Of a stretch of DNA of 64,000 nt, positions 42,010 through 52,291 are shown in pieces. A program made the translations under genes and the position numbers. The notes under the pieces are model-generated. The model did no database searches. It worked only from the letters and a program-made list of their open reading frames with translations, and was not told the origin of the DNA. This DNA comes from Oceanospirillum sp048265165 (GTDB lineage: Bacteria; Pseudomonadota; Gammaproteobacteria; Pseudomonadales; Halomonadaceae): NCBI RefSeq assembly GCF_048265165.1, contig NZ_JBLXCD010000001.1:620001-684000 (forward strand), read 5' to 3'. The number at the start of each line of letters is the position of its first letter. The first letter of the stretch is position 1.

Positions 42010-44802
42010 ATGGCTGAACAAGACCGCCTGATCGCACGTATTCAGGGTGTAACCCATACCTATAAAAAGTCACCCGCAGTTGATGATATCACGCTGGATA
42101 TCCCCTCAGGTCTGATGGTTGGCTTGTTAGGGCCAGATGGTGTTGGTAAGTCAACACTGATGGGGCTTATTTCCGGTGCACGCAAACTGCAACAGGGGCA
42201 TCTTGAGGTGCTGGGTGGCGATATGGCCTCTGCGGCGCACCGTAACGCGATCGGTCCCAGTATCGCCTATATGCCCCAGGGGCTTGGCAAAAACCTTTAC
42301 GCAGAACTCAGTGTTGAGGAAAACCTGGACTTTTTTGGTAAGTTATTTGGCCAAAACTCTGCCGAGCGCCGTGCCCGCATCAACCGACTAACAAAAGCGA
42401 CAGGGCTGCATGGCTTTCTGTCACGGCAAGCCGGTAAATTATCCGGCGGTATGAAACAGAAGCTAGGGCTTTGCTGTTCTCTTATTCATGATCCCGATCT
42501 GCTGATTCTGGATGAGCCAACCACTGGCGTTGATCCGCTTTCACGGCGTCAGTTTTGGCAGTTAATCGCCACGATCCGCCAGGAACGGCCCAGCATGAGT
42601 GTGTTAGTCTCCACCGCCTATATGGATGAGGCGGAGGGCTTTGACTGGTTGGTTGCTATGGATGCCGGGCGTGTGCTGGATACGGGCACCCCGGAAGCCC
42701 TTAAGACCCGAACCGGTGCTGACGATCTGGAAACCGCCTTTGTGCGTCTGTTACCGAAAGAGAAGCGCGGCGATCTCACCGAGCTGGTAATCCCACCTTT
42801 AGAGCAAAGTGAGGCAACCCCCGCCATTGTCGCCGAAGGGCTGACCCGTCGTTTTGGCAGCTTTACCGCCGTCGATAATGTGAGTTTTGAGATTCAGGCA
42901 GGTGAGATCTTTGGTTTTCTTGGCTCCAATGGCTGCGGGAAAACTACCACCATGAAGATGCTCACCGGCCTGCTGCCGGTCTCTGAAGGTGAGGCATATT
43001 TATTCGGTAAGCCCGTGGATGCAGGTGATTTAGAAACCCGTAAACGGGTGGGTTTTATGACCCAGGCCTTCTCCCTTTACGGCGAACTAACCGTAGCACA
43101 AAACCTCAAACTACACGCCCGCCTGTTCCATTTAACGCCGGAGAAAACCTTAGAACGTATCAACACCCTGGTTGAGCGTTTTAGTCTGGCAGAGCACCTG
43201 GATACTCTGGCCTCATCGCTGCCCTTGGGGATGCGCCAGCGTCTTTCTTTAGCGGTTGCCGTGATCCATGAGCCGGAGATGCTGATCCTTGATGAGCCTA
43301 CTTCGGGTGTTGACCCCGTTGCTCGGGATGGGTTCTGGCAGCTATTGGTGGAGCTATCCCGACAGGACAAGGTGACCATTTTTATCTCTACCCACTTTAT
43401 GAATGAGGCTCTGCGTTGTGATCGTATCTCACTGATGCACGCAGGTCAGGTGCTGGTCTACGATAAACCTCAGCATCTTGTTGCAGCGAAAGGCGCAGAT
43501 TCCTTAGAAGAGGCTTTTATTGGTTATCTGGAAGATGCCATCAGCGAGCAGGAGCAGAAAAAAGAGACACAGAAACAAGGCGCACAAAAAAAAGAAAAAC
43601 AGGCCACCCCTGACCAAAGCCCTCTTTCAGTAGTCACGGAATCTACAGAAGAACCCAAAAAAGCTAAGCTGCACGGTTTCAGCGTGAGTCGACTGCTGGC
43701 CTATAGTTATCGTGAAATCATGGAGGTGATCCGCGATCCCGTGCGTATGGGCTTTGCTTTTCTCGGTAGTGCCCTGCTGCTAATTGTTGTCGCCTACGGA
43801 ATATCTCTGGATGTTGAAAACCTCAACTATGCAGCCCTTGATCATGATCAAACCCCTGCAAGTCGCAACTATCTCAGCAACTTCGAGGGCTCCCGCTATT
43901 TTAATAAGCAGCCGGATCTGCACAGCAAAGAGGCACTCGACCAAGGGCTGAAATCAGGCGATATCACTCTGGCAGTAGAGATTCCGCCGGGTTTTGGCAG
44001 AAGCCTGAAAAAAGGGGAAACCGCTGAAATTTCAGCGTGGATTGATGGCGCGAACACCACCCGCGCGAACACCATTTCCGGCTATGTCAGTGGTGCCCAT
44101 ATTAACTACCTGTCAGAACTGGCCGCCAATGCCGGCGTAGATGCCAGCGCCCTATCCAAAGTAAACCTGGAGCCGCGCTACCGTTACAACCCAACCTTTG
44201 AGACCATTTATTCCATCGGGCCAAAAGCACCTGCTGTGCTTCTGCTGCTGTTTCCGGCTATTCTGATGGCGGTCAGTATGGCCCGGGAAAAAGAGATCGG
44301 TACCATTACCAATTTTTATGTTACCCCAACCAAGCGGCTGGAGTTTCTTATCGGCAAGCAACTGCCCTATATCGGTATCGGCATGGTTAACTTTGTTATT
44401 TTAACCTTGCTGGTGGTCTTTCTGCTCGATGTTCCTTTAAAGGGCAGCTTTTGGGGGTTGGCATTAGGGGCCCTGCTCTATGTGTTCACGTCTACCAGCT
44501 TTGGCTTGTTAGTGTCCACATTAACAAAATCACAAGTCGCTGCGGTATTTGCTACCGCTATTTTGCTGATTATGCCGACGATCAATTTTTCAGGCCTCGT
44601 ACAGCCAACCTCAACCATGGAAGGGGGTGGTCATATTATCGGCCTGTTATGGCCTGCAAGCTACTATATGCACCTCAGTGTTGCCGCTTTTACTAAGGGG
44701 CTTGGATTTACCGATCTGACCGGAGATATCCTTGTGCTCTCATGTTTCGGGCCAATACTAATTGTCATGACGGCAGCTTTTCTGAAAAAGCAGGAGGCCT
44801 GA
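42010..44802 (+). CDS. rbbA: ABC transporter with two fused ATPase domains and permease (RbbA-like)
   Basis: This 930-residue fusion contains ATPase 1 (about 8-245; Walker A GPDGVGKS at 41-48, signature LSGGMKQK), ATPase 2 (about 272-515; Walker A GSNGCGKT, signature LPLGMRQR), a Lys/Gln-rich linker, then an ABC-2 type permease (about 560-930). The second signature lacks the usual SGG, giving one degenerate site. E. coli RbbA was named as a ribosome-associated ATPase, but the permease half and the HlyD and YhhJ neighbours support an export pump. The gene ends 3 bases before yhhJ. Confidence 0.92.
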   Translation: MAEQDRLIARIQGVTHTYKKSPAVDDITLDIPSGLMVGLLGPDGVGKSTLMGLISGARKLQQGHLEVLGGDMASAAHRNAIGPSIAYMPQGLGKNLYAELSVEENLDFFGKLFGQNSAERRARINRLTKATGLHGFLSRQAGKLSGGMKQKLGLCCSLIHDPDLLILDEPTTGVDPLSRRQFWQLIATIRQERPSMSVLVSTAYMDEAEGFDWLVAMDAGRVLDTGTPEALKTRTGADDLETAFVRLLPKEKRGDLTELVIPPLEQSEATPAIVAEGLTRRFGSFTAVDNVSFEIQAGEIFGFLGSNGCGKTTTMKMLTGLLPVSEGEAYLFGKPVDAGDLETRKRVGFMTQAFSLYGELTVAQNLKLHARLFHLTPEKTLERINTLVERFSLAEHLDTLASSLPLGMRQRLSLAVAVIHEPEMLILDEPTSGVDPVARDGFWQLLVELSRQDKVTIFISTHFMNEALRCDRISLMHAGQVLVYDKPQHLVAAKGADSLEEAFIGYLEDAISEQEQKKETQKQGAQKKEKQATPDQSPLSVVTESTEEPKKAKLHGFSVSRLLAYSYREIMEVIRDPVRMGFAFLGSALLLIVVAYGISLDVENLNYAALDHDQTPASRNYLSNFEGSRYFNKQPDLHSKEALDQGLKSGDITLAVEIPPGFGRSLKKGETAEISAWIDGANTTRANTISGYVSGAHINYLSELAANAGVDASALSKVNLEPRYRYNPTFETIYSIGPKAPAVLLLLFPAILMAVSMAREKEIGTITNFYVTPTKRLEFLIGKQLPYIGIGMVNFVILTLLVVFLLDVPLKGSFWGLALGALLYVFTSTSFGLLVSTLTKSQVAAVFATAILLIMPTINFSGLVQPTSTMEGGGHIIGLLWPASYYMHLSVAAFTKGLGFTDLTGDILVLSCFGPILIVMTAAFLKKQEA

Positions 44803-44805
44803 ATA

Positions 44806-45930
44806 ATGAAAGCCTGGATTAATATTTTCTGGCTGGGCAGGAAAGAACTGCGCAGCGTTTTCAGTGATGTCGTGATGGTTATACTGATTCTTTATTCATT
44901 CAGTCTCGCCATATACTCCCAGGCAACAGCAACCAGCGAGTCGGTCAATAATGCTTCCGTTGCCATCGTGGATGAGGATGACTCGACGCTATCACGGGCC
45001 ATAGCTAATGCCCTGTACCCACCCTACTTTAAAACACCGGAGCTGATCTCTGCCTCCGAGGTCGATCCATCCATGGACCTGGATCACTTTATGTTTGTCA
45101 TTGAGATCCCACCACAATTTGAAGAGGATGTCCGTAAAGGCCGTCAACCCAGCGTAAAGATTAATATTGATGCCACCGCCGTCACCCAGGCGGCCCTTGG
45201 TAATCAGTATATTCAGAATATCATCGTGGGTGAGGTTAACCACTTTATCAATCGTTCAGATAAAACAACGCCCTACCCTGTGACACAGGTGCAGCGACGG
45301 GCCTTTAATCCCAATGGTACCGGCATGTGGTTTGGAGCGATGAACGCCCTGATCAACCAGATCTCACTGATTACCATCATTCTGACGGGGGCAGCACTAC
45401 TAAGGGAACGGGAGCACGGCACCATCGAGCATTTACTGGTCATGCCACTCAATTCATTTCAGATTGTTATGTCTAAAGTTTGGGCTAACGGTTTAATTAT
45501 TCTGGTGGCCTTCACCCTATCTATGCTGCTTGTGGTGGAAACCATCCTGGATGTGCCCATTAGTGGCTCTCGCATGTTATTGCTCAGTGGCACAACCCTC
45601 TATCTGTTGGCCGCTGCCGCCATCGGAATTTTTTTGGGTACGATCGCCCGTACCATGGCGCAATTTGCCCTGCTGATGATTATGGTGATTGTACCCATTA
45701 CCATGCTTTCCGGCGGCTTAACACCTGTAGAAAGCCAACCGGAAATCATACAGCCGATAACATGGCTGTTACCTTCGCGTCACTATATGTCCTTTGCCCA
45801 AGCCGTTGTTTTCCGTGGTGCAGACCTGAGTATTATCTGGCCTCAGCTGTTGATTATTACAGGTTTGGGTGCCATATTCTTCAGCGCCAGTCTGGCACTG
45901 TTCCGTCGCTCGATTGCCACCAGTCATTAA
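44806..45930 (+). CDS. yhhJ: ABC-2 type permease (YhhJ-like)
   Basis: This 374-residue inner-membrane permease is the partner of the RbbA fusion. It has an N-terminal TM helix (VVMVILILYSFSLAIYSQ), a large periplasmic domain (about 45-175) with VAIVDEDDSTLSRA, and five more helices beginning near WFGAMNALINQISLITIILTG. The amphipathic motif RERE-HGTIEHLLVMP is conserved for ATPase coupling. A hairpin terminator follows the stop. Confidence 0.92.
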   Translation: MKAWINIFWLGRKELRSVFSDVVMVILILYSFSLAIYSQATATSESVNNASVAIVDEDDSTLSRAIANALYPPYFKTPELISASEVDPSMDLDHFMFVIEIPPQFEEDVRKGRQPSVKINIDATAVTQAALGNQYIQNIIVGEVNHFINRSDKTTPYPVTQVQRRAFNPNGTGMWFGAMNALINQISLITIILTGAALLREREHGTIEHLLVMPLNSFQIVMSKVWANGLIILVAFTLSMLLVVETILDVPISGSRMLLLSGTTLYLLAAAAIGIFLGTIARTMAQFALLMIMVIVPITMLSGGLTPVESQPEIIQPITWLLPSRHYMSFAQAVVFRGADLSIIWPQLLIITGLGAIFFSASLALFRRSIATSH

Positions 45931-46248
45931 AGTTCAGAGCAGGGCGAAAAATCGCTCTGCTCCATCTGCTTTTTAAATCACTATAACGGCTTAAACTTCT
46001 GCAACTTTGAATACATCCGCTTAAAGACACCTGCTTAAAGACAATCACTTCATATGCAATATCATGAGTTCCATACCCACAGACCTTCAGCCACAAAAAC
46101 TTGTGTAGCACTCCTATTTCCTGCGTTTAGCCAAAAATGACCTTACGTCACCCGGTGAGCAAGATCCAATAATCCTTATTTCCCATTCAGGAGAGGAACT
46201 CACCCACAACATAACGCTGCGACATTTACACCAATAGAGACCGTTAAC
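45931..46248. other. Intergenic region after the ABC operon
   Basis: No gene is seen in these 318 bases. Besides the terminator at its start, it is the leader of the DUF481 gene, which has an upstream AGGAG at about 46190, too far from the ATG to be its ribosome site. Confidence 0.5.
45938..45975 (+). terminator. Hairpin terminator after yhhJ
   Basis: AGCAGGGCGA (45938-45947) pairs with TCGCTCTGCT (45952-45961) with one mismatch, and a T-run follows at 45970-45974. Confidence 0.65.
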
Positions 46249-46968
46249 ATGTTACGACACGCTATCTTAATATCGACACTTATCGCGACCGGAAGCCTAT
46301 ATGCTGCAGACACCAAGCCATCGTTTCCCAAATGGAAAGGCGCAGCTGAACTGGGATCGATCAGAACCACGGGCAACACAAACACATCAAGTATTAATGC
46401 CACGCTAAATCTGAAACGCAAAGCCAGGGTATGGGACCTGGATCTGAATCTGGATGCATTGACCAGCAAAGAAGACGATGTCACCTCGAAAGAGCGCTAC
46501 AAAGGGACATTAGACCTTAACCGGAAATTTACCCGACACCATTATCTGGCAACCACTCTGTCTTATGAGTTTGATCGCTTCAGCGGCTATGACTACCAAA
46601 CACTCTATTCTATCGGTTACGGCTACCGCCTTATTAATAACCGCAGGCATTATCTGGATGCCGAAATCGGTCCGGGTTATCGCTATGACCAGAGAGAAGA
46701 TAACAGTGGCGCTGAAGAGGAAACGGTTCTGCGCCTGGCAGGGAAGTATTTCTGGAAAATTCAGAAGGGCGTTGAATTTGATCAGATGTTATCCGTCAAT
46801 ACTGGTTCACAGAAAACCACCTGGCGCTCAGAGTCCAGCCTGAAAAGCCGGATCAACGGCAGCCTTGCAACCAAGATAAGCTATCATTGGGATTATACCG
46901 ATACCGTGCCCATTGATTCCAAACATACCAACTCAGAATTTGGTGTGACTTTAGTCTACAATTTCTGA
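46249..46968 (+). CDS. ydiY: DUF481 (YdiY-like) outer-membrane beta-barrel protein
   Basis: This 239-residue protein has a signal peptide ending near GSLYAAD. The mature part alternates hydrophobic and polar residues, giving about ten amphipathic strands, e.g. GAAELGSIRTTGNTNTSS (the family's start) and a terminal F (LVYNF), the BAM recognition residue. It should sit in the outer membrane. DUF481 members appear in acid- or salt-stress responses; a pore function is unproven. It precedes proS as a separate unit. Confidence 0.85.
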   Translation: MLRHAILISTLIATGSLYAADTKPSFPKWKGAAELGSIRTTGNTNTSSINATLNLKRKARVWDLDLNLDALTSKEDDVTSKERYKGTLDLNRKFTRHHYLATTLSYEFDRFSGYDYQTLYSIGYGYRLINNRRHYLDAEIGPGYRYDQREDNSGAEEETVLRLAGKYFWKIQKGVEFDQMLSVNTGSQKTTWRSESSLKSRINGSLATKISYHWDYTDTVPIDSKHTNSEFGVTLVYNF

Positions 46969-46989
46969 ACAGATGAAATGTAAGCCTTT

Positions 46990-47020
46990 TACAGAGGGAA
47001 AGGCAGACGCTCCCTCTGTA
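46990..47020 (+). other. Perfect 10-base inverted repeat before proS
   Basis: TACAGAGGGA (46990-46999) and TCCCTCTGTA (47011-47020) form a stem in the DUF481-proS gap. It has no T-tract, so it is either a weak terminator or a leader hairpin for proS. Confidence 0.55.
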
Positions 47021-47087
47021 CGCTGGCTTGCTGAACGCATACAATTACCCGCATTTACAAACATGTACTAAGCCAGAGACCGTTTTT

Positions 47088-48809
47088 ATGCGCGCCAGTC
47101 AAATTCTAATTTCTACATTAAAAGAAACCCCAGCTGATGCTGAAGTGATCAGCCACCAGCTGATGTTACGTGCCGGTATGATCCGGCGTCTGGCTTCAGG
47201 CCTGTATACCTGGTTACCCTTGGGCCTGCGTACTCTACGCAAAGTTGAGCGAATTGTGCGTGAAGAGATGGACAAGGTTTCTCAGGAAGTTCTTATGCCG
47301 GCAGCACAACCTGCAGAACTATGGCAGGAGTCCGGTCGCTGGGAAGAGTATGGCCCCGAGCTACTGCGCTTTAAAGACCGTCATCAGCGTGAATTCTGTG
47401 TGGGCCCGACCCATGAAGAAGTGATCACGGATATGGCCCGTAAAGAGATTAAAAGCTATAAGCAACTACCGGTTAATTTCTATCAGATTCAAACCAAGTT
47501 CCGTGATGAGATCCGTCCACGTTTCGGCGTGATGCGCTCCCGTGAATTCATCATGAAGGACGCATACTCCTTCCACACCACACCGGAGTCTCTGCAGGAA
47601 ACCTACGATGTGATGTACCAGACATACTGCAACATCTTTGACCGTCTGGGCCTGAACTATCGTCCGGTACTGGCAGACAATGGCTCTATCGGTGGTGAAG
47701 GCTCCCATGAGTTCCATGTTCTGGCGGATTCCGGTGAAGACGATATCGTATTCAACACCGAAGGCACCTACGCAGCGAATATCGAAAAAGCGGAAGCGGT
47801 TGCCCCTCAGTCGGAAGCCGACGCTCCAACGCAGGAGATGACCCTGGTCGATACGCCGAATGCCAAAACCATCGACCAGCTGGTTGAACAGTTTGATCTG
47901 GCTATTGAGAAAACCGTTAAGACGCTGATCGTTAAAGCGGATGAAGAAGCCGGGGCAGACTTCGTAGCCCTGATCGTACGTGGCGATCACACCCTGAATG
48001 AGATCAAAGCAGAAAACCTGCCATTGGTTGCAGCGCCATTGACCTTCGCCTCTGACGAAGAGATCAAAGCCGTTATCGGTGCAGGCCCGGGTTCTCTGGG
48101 CCCGGTTAACCTGAGCATCCCTTGTGTTGTAGACCGTGCCGTAGCGGTAGCTTCTGACTTTGGTGCCGGTGCCAACATCGACGGTAAGCACTACTTCGGT
48201 ATCAACTGGGGTCGTGATTTAGAGCTGCCGCAGGTTGCAGATATCCGTAATGTGGTTGAGGGTGATGTCAGCCCCGATGGTAAGGGTACGCTATCCATTA
48301 AGCGCGGTATTGAAGTGGGTCATATCTTCCAGCTGGGCACAAAATACAGTGAAGCGATGAATGCCACAGTACTGGGTGAGAATGGCAAGCCGATTCCAAT
48401 GGCCATGGGTTGTTACGGTATTGGTGTAACCCGGGTGGTGGCGTCTGCTATTGAACAAAACCATGACGAGAACGGTATCATCTGGCCGGAAGCGATTGCG
48501 CCGTTTGAGATTGCGATTGTACCGATGAACGCCCATAAATCAGAGCTGGTGCGCGATGCCAGTGAGAAACTGTACGCAGAACTAAAAGCCGCAGGCCACG
48601 ATGTTCTGATGGATGATCGTGACAGCCGCCCAGGCTTCAAGTTTGCCGACCTGGAACTGGTGGGTATACCGCACCGTATCGTGATCGGTGAGCGCGGCCT
48701 TAAAGAGGGTCAACTGGAATACCGTGGCCGACGCGACAGCGAAAACACCATGATCGATCAGGCAACAGTGATTTCCTTCCTTAAGGATGCATTTGGCGCA
48801 CATGCATAA
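47088..48809 (+). CDS. proS: Prolyl-tRNA synthetase, bacterial type
   Basis: ProRS charges tRNA-Pro with proline in the cytosol. The true start is ATG 47088 (MRASQILISTLKETPADAEV), which matches the bacterial family; an upstream in-frame ATG at 47028 adds 20 unsupported residues. The 574 residues have class II motifs (RPRFGVMRSREFIMKDAYSF region), the INS editing domain inserted at about 225-400, and a C-terminal anticodon domain near IAIVPMN. Length and layout are normal for the editing-proficient bacterial form. Confidence 0.97.
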   Translation: MRASQILISTLKETPADAEVISHQLMLRAGMIRRLASGLYTWLPLGLRTLRKVERIVREEMDKVSQEVLMPAAQPAELWQESGRWEEYGPELLRFKDRHQREFCVGPTHEEVITDMARKEIKSYKQLPVNFYQIQTKFRDEIRPRFGVMRSREFIMKDAYSFHTTPESLQETYDVMYQTYCNIFDRLGLNYRPVLADNGSIGGEGSHEFHVLADSGEDDIVFNTEGTYAANIEKAEAVAPQSEADAPTQEMTLVDTPNAKTIDQLVEQFDLAIEKTVKTLIVKADEEAGADFVALIVRGDHTLNEIKAENLPLVAAPLTFASDEEIKAVIGAGPGSLGPVNLSIPCVVDRAVAVASDFGAGANIDGKHYFGINWGRDLELPQVADIRNVVEGDVSPDGKGTLSIKRGIEVGHIFQLGTKYSEAMNATVLGENGKPIPMAMGCYGIGVTRVVASAIEQNHDENGIIWPEAIAPFEIAIVPMNAHKSELVRDASEKLYAELKAAGHDVLMDDRDSRPGFKFADLELVGIPHRIVIGERGLKEGQLEYRGRRDSENTMIDQATVISFLKDAFGAHA

Positions 48810-48841
48810 CAGTCTGTTCTTTTCAGGCTGATCTCTGCCGG

Positions 48842-48869
48842 AACCCGCCCCTGACCGGGCGGGTTTTTG
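48842..48869 (+). terminator. Rho-independent terminator after proS
   Basis: AACCCGCCC (48842-48850) pairs with GGGCGGGTT (48857-48865), followed by TTTTGTT. The remaining 240 bases up to the histidine kinase gene show no gene. Confidence 0.9.
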
Positions 48870-49112
48870 TTATCTTCAGAAAATGTCACAGTTAAGTAAT
48901 CCATCGGTTAAAGATGATATTCCGGCATTAGTTCAATATACTTGCAGGTGAAAGAAAGAGTGCAGGGAACAGACCACCTCATGGATTGATATTAACATCC
49001 TGAGCAGCTTAAGGCTCAAACGGTGCTGGGCAGCAAACGCCCGATTCTATATACATCGGCATAACATATACATCAGCGCAACAGGCTGAGTTTGGGCATA
49101 GCGGGGAACTTC

Positions 49113-51185
49113 ATGAGCGCGAGCGATCAGAAACTGACAACCCTTTATGAAATGGCGCTCCTCATGGGATCTGAAATCTCTGAGCAGCCATTGGTACAAA
49201 AGTTTCTGCAGTGCCTGCTGCGCCATACAGACATCTCTTCAGGCATGTTTATCAGCCATCTTGAACGGCAGACAAACAGTTATAGTTTTAATATCTGTTA
49301 TAGCATCACAGATAAACCTTTTTCACCTGACCCTTGCAAACAGATCACCCGTTGCGGTGAAATGCCCCTGAGAAGTGAATTCAGATCTGTGCAGGATGAT
49401 CTTCAAAGCCTTGATCCTGCCTTTGAGTGTTACTATTCAGAGCTACTTCTGCCTGTAGGGCAAACAGATGCCTTTATTCTGTTCTCCCGTGATACAACTC
49501 TCTCTTTTTCAGAGCAGATTTTCGCGCCGGTTCTGGATAATCTCGCCACCACACTGGAGCGACACCGAAGCCATCAGCAGCTTAAAGATGAGCTACAGCA
49601 AGAAACATCAGAACGGCAGCGCACTGAACAGATGTTCAAACTGGTACTGGATCATGTACCTGCGGGTGTTTACTGGCAAAATGTTGATGGCACTATCCAA
49701 AATGCCAATCACTGGCTGATTCGCGACCTGTCTGCAGCCGGTGCTCCTGATACTAAAAGTGAGACTGGGAGCAGCCTCCCTTCCGATACAGTAAATATTC
49801 AACGCTTGCAGGACCTGATCCGTCAGGCACAACTGCAGCAGGATGATAGCCTTGTTGTCAAAGAAGGCATGGAGATCCGAAATAAAAACTACTACCTGCA
49901 CCGCAGTGATGATAGCTACCTTTGGGTCGAGCTCAACAAAATCCCGATCAGAGATAACAATCAGAACATCACTGGGCTTTTAGGCACATACCGTGACATC
50001 ACCGGCCGTAAACTGATGATGGAAGAGTTACTGCACGCCAAAGAAAATGCCGAGCAGGCCAACCGTGCAAAAAGTTCTTTTCTGGCCAGCATGAGCCATG
50101 AACTACGAACCCCACTTAATGCCATTCAGGGTTATACCCAATTAATGGAAATGGATAAAGCTGATCTCATCGAAGAGCACGTCGAAGGCCTTCAGGAGAT
50201 TCGCAAAGCCAGTGATCATTTGCTGCAACTGATCGATGAGATTCTGGATCTATCTAAAATTGAAGCTGGCCACATTGATCTTAGAGTCGAGCCGATCAAT
50301 CCGATCCCGGTCATTCAGGAAGCCCTCACTCTGAACAAACATCTGGCAGACCGCATGGGAGTATCCATTACCACCCGCTTTCCAGATAATCTCGACCTGT
50401 CGGTGATGGGTGACAGCCGCAGAGTTAAACAAATTCTGTTAAATCTGGTTAGCAATGCTATTAAATACAATCACGACAACGGAACGGTAGAACTGAGCAT
50501 GGATCAGATCGGCACAGAGTTCAGAGTGCATGTATCAGATACAGGTTTTGGCCTGTCTCAGGAACAACTTGAGCAATTATTTCAGCCCTTTGAGCGATTG
50601 GGTATGGAGTCATCAACCCGACAGGGTACAGGTATCGGTCTTGTTATCAGCCAAAAGCTGGCTGAAGCGATGCGCGGCACGATTGAGGTTAGCAGCCAGC
50701 CCGGAAAAGGCAGTATTTTCACGCTAATTCTTCCCATGGCTACCGAGCATCAGCTCCCTCAACCCATGCAAAGTATTGAGCTTTCGGTCGCTGAAATAAT
50801 CTCCCGTGGAGGAGAAAAAACCACAACACTCTACGTGGAAGACAATGCCGCGAACCGTATGCTGGTAAAGAAAATCTTCAGCAAGCGTGATGGTGACCGG
50901 TTACTTACCGCAACCACCCCGGAAGAGGGGCTTGAAATTCTGCGTCATGAAACACCGGATCTGGTAATACTTGATATTAACCTTCCCGGAATGTCTGGTT
51001 ACGACCTTCTACGTCATATACGAACAGAAGGCCTGCATATCAACCGTAAACTAATAGCGTTATCCGCCAATTCAGGACCGGAAGATATCAGACAAGCAGA
51101 GATAGCAGGCTTTGATGCCTACCTCATCAAGCCACTTAACATCCCGGAGTTTAACCGACAGCTGAATCATTGGTTGGAGAAGTAA
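49113..51185 (+). CDS. Hybrid sensor histidine kinase with PAS and receiver domains
   Basis: This 690-residue soluble kinase has an N-terminal GAF-like region (about 1-165), a short coiled coil, a PAS/PAC domain (about 178-305), HisKA with H329 in SFLASMSHELRTP, an HATPase domain (with DTGFGLSQ and GTGIGLVIS) to about 550, and a C-terminal receiver with D621 in VILDINLPG. There is no TM helix and no Hpt, so another protein must complete the relay. I use ATG 49113 with GGGGA 7 bases upstream rather than TTG 49092. It is an orphan gene. Confidence 0.9.
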   Translation: MSASDQKLTTLYEMALLMGSEISEQPLVQKFLQCLLRHTDISSGMFISHLERQTNSYSFNICYSITDKPFSPDPCKQITRCGEMPLRSEFRSVQDDLQSLDPAFECYYSELLLPVGQTDAFILFSRDTTLSFSEQIFAPVLDNLATTLERHRSHQQLKDELQQETSERQRTEQMFKLVLDHVPAGVYWQNVDGTIQNANHWLIRDLSAAGAPDTKSETGSSLPSDTVNIQRLQDLIRQAQLQQDDSLVVKEGMEIRNKNYYLHRSDDSYLWVELNKIPIRDNNQNITGLLGTYRDITGRKLMMEELLHAKENAEQANRAKSSFLASMSHELRTPLNAIQGYTQLMEMDKADLIEEHVEGLQEIRKASDHLLQLIDEILDLSKIEAGHIDLRVEPINPIPVIQEALTLNKHLADRMGVSITTRFPDNLDLSVMGDSRRVKQILLNLVSNAIKYNHDNGTVELSMDQIGTEFRVHVSDTGFGLSQEQLEQLFQPFERLGMESSTRQGTGIGLVISQKLAEAMRGTIEVSSQPGKGSIFTLILPMATEHQLPQPMQSIELSVAEIISRGGEKTTTLYVEDNAANRMLVKKIFSKRDGDRLLTATTPEEGLEILRHETPDLVILDINLPGMSGYDLLRHIRTEGLHINRKLIALSANSGPEDIRQAEIAGFDAYLIKPLNIPEFNRQLNHWLEK

Positions 51186-51322
51186 TCCGAAGCAGACCTA
51201 CCGACCGAGTACTCCGAGAAGTAAACAGTCCCGGGGAGCTTAGTCTGAACGATGGCAGAACAGAATACTGAACCCGCCACCATCTGGTGATCCAATTAAC
51301 GGCGGTGAGCCCTGTTACCCTG

Positions 51323-52174
51323 TCAGCACCGGCGGGCCTCTTTAGCCAAAGAGCCATTCTGATAGTCTGCTATTGCCTGCTGAATCTCCTGGGCCGTATT
51401 CATCACAAAAGGGCCATGCTGCACAATCGGCTCCAGCAGCGGCTTACCGCTAACCAGAAGAACACCCGCTTTCCCCTGAGTATTCATGCGTAGCAGACTC
51501 CCGGTAAAAGCCAAAAGCTCACCTTGTTCAAGCGTTACTCCCGCATCCGGCACGTCGAGATTTCCTTCATAGACATAAATAAAGCTCTTATGCCCCGCAG
51601 GCAGGTCATGCTCAAGTGCAGTCGACTGTGAAACACGAAAATCCACCATCAGCGGCTGAGTTGCTTCCCGCTGAACCGGCCCCGGGACACCTTTAGAGAC
51701 ACCGGCTACTACCCGGCGCAATACCCCATTATCATCAACCACCTCCGGGATCTCCTTCGGCGCAAGATCCTGATAAGATGGCGCTTTCATCTTTTCAGAC
51801 GCAGGCAGATTCAACCAGAACTGAAAGCCCCAGAGCATGCCATCTTCCTGCATCGGCATCTCTGAGTGGATAATGCCTGCGCCAGCAGTCATCCATTGGA
51901 CGCCACCTCCGGACAGCACACCAACATTACCCAAGTGATCCTCATGTTTCATAGACCCTTGCAGCATATAAGTGATCGTTTCAAACCCTCTGTGCGGATG
52001 AGGCGGAAAGCCTGCAATATAATCATCTGCACGGTCAGAGCGAAACTCATCCAGCATCAGAAAAGGGTCAAGATTTTTTAGCTGTGTAGTGCCTATTACC
52101 CGGTTAAGGCGTACACCGGCGCCATCAGAGGTCGGTATTCCCCTGGCACGCTTAAGAACTTTAAAATCCGCCAT
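51323..52174 (-). CDS. Pirin family protein
   Basis: This bicupin protein has 283 residues. The N-terminal cupin keeps the metal-binding set: HPHRGFETITYML with two His, HSEMP with another His, and Glu in the same domain. Pirins bind iron; some are quercetin dioxygenases, others redox regulators. The sequence alone does not decide. The start ATG gives the conserved opening ADFKVLKRARGIPTSDGAGV. It is a single gene, convergent with the histidine kinase gene. Confidence 0.9.
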   Translation of the reverse strand: MADFKVLKRARGIPTSDGAGVRLNRVIGTTQLKNLDPFLMLDEFRSDRADDYIAGFPPHPHRGFETITYMLQGSMKHEDHLGNVGVLSGGGVQWMTAGAGIIHSEMPMQEDGMLWGFQFWLNLPASEKMKAPSYQDLAPKEIPEVVDDNGVLRRVVAGVSKGVPGPVQREATQPLMVDFRVSQSTALEHDLPAGHKSFIYVYEGNLDVPDAGVTLEQGELLAFTGSLLRMNTQGKAGVLLVSGKPLLEPIVQHGPFVMNTAQEIQQAIADYQNGSLAKEARRC

Positions 52175-52291
52175 ATCTGGCTCCTTTCTCAGGTTATAAA
52201 TATTAAAGCCACTATAACCTCAAGAAAAACGACAGAAAATTACTATTTATGACGATAATGATTCTAATAAATAGAACATTATTCTTCGGCA

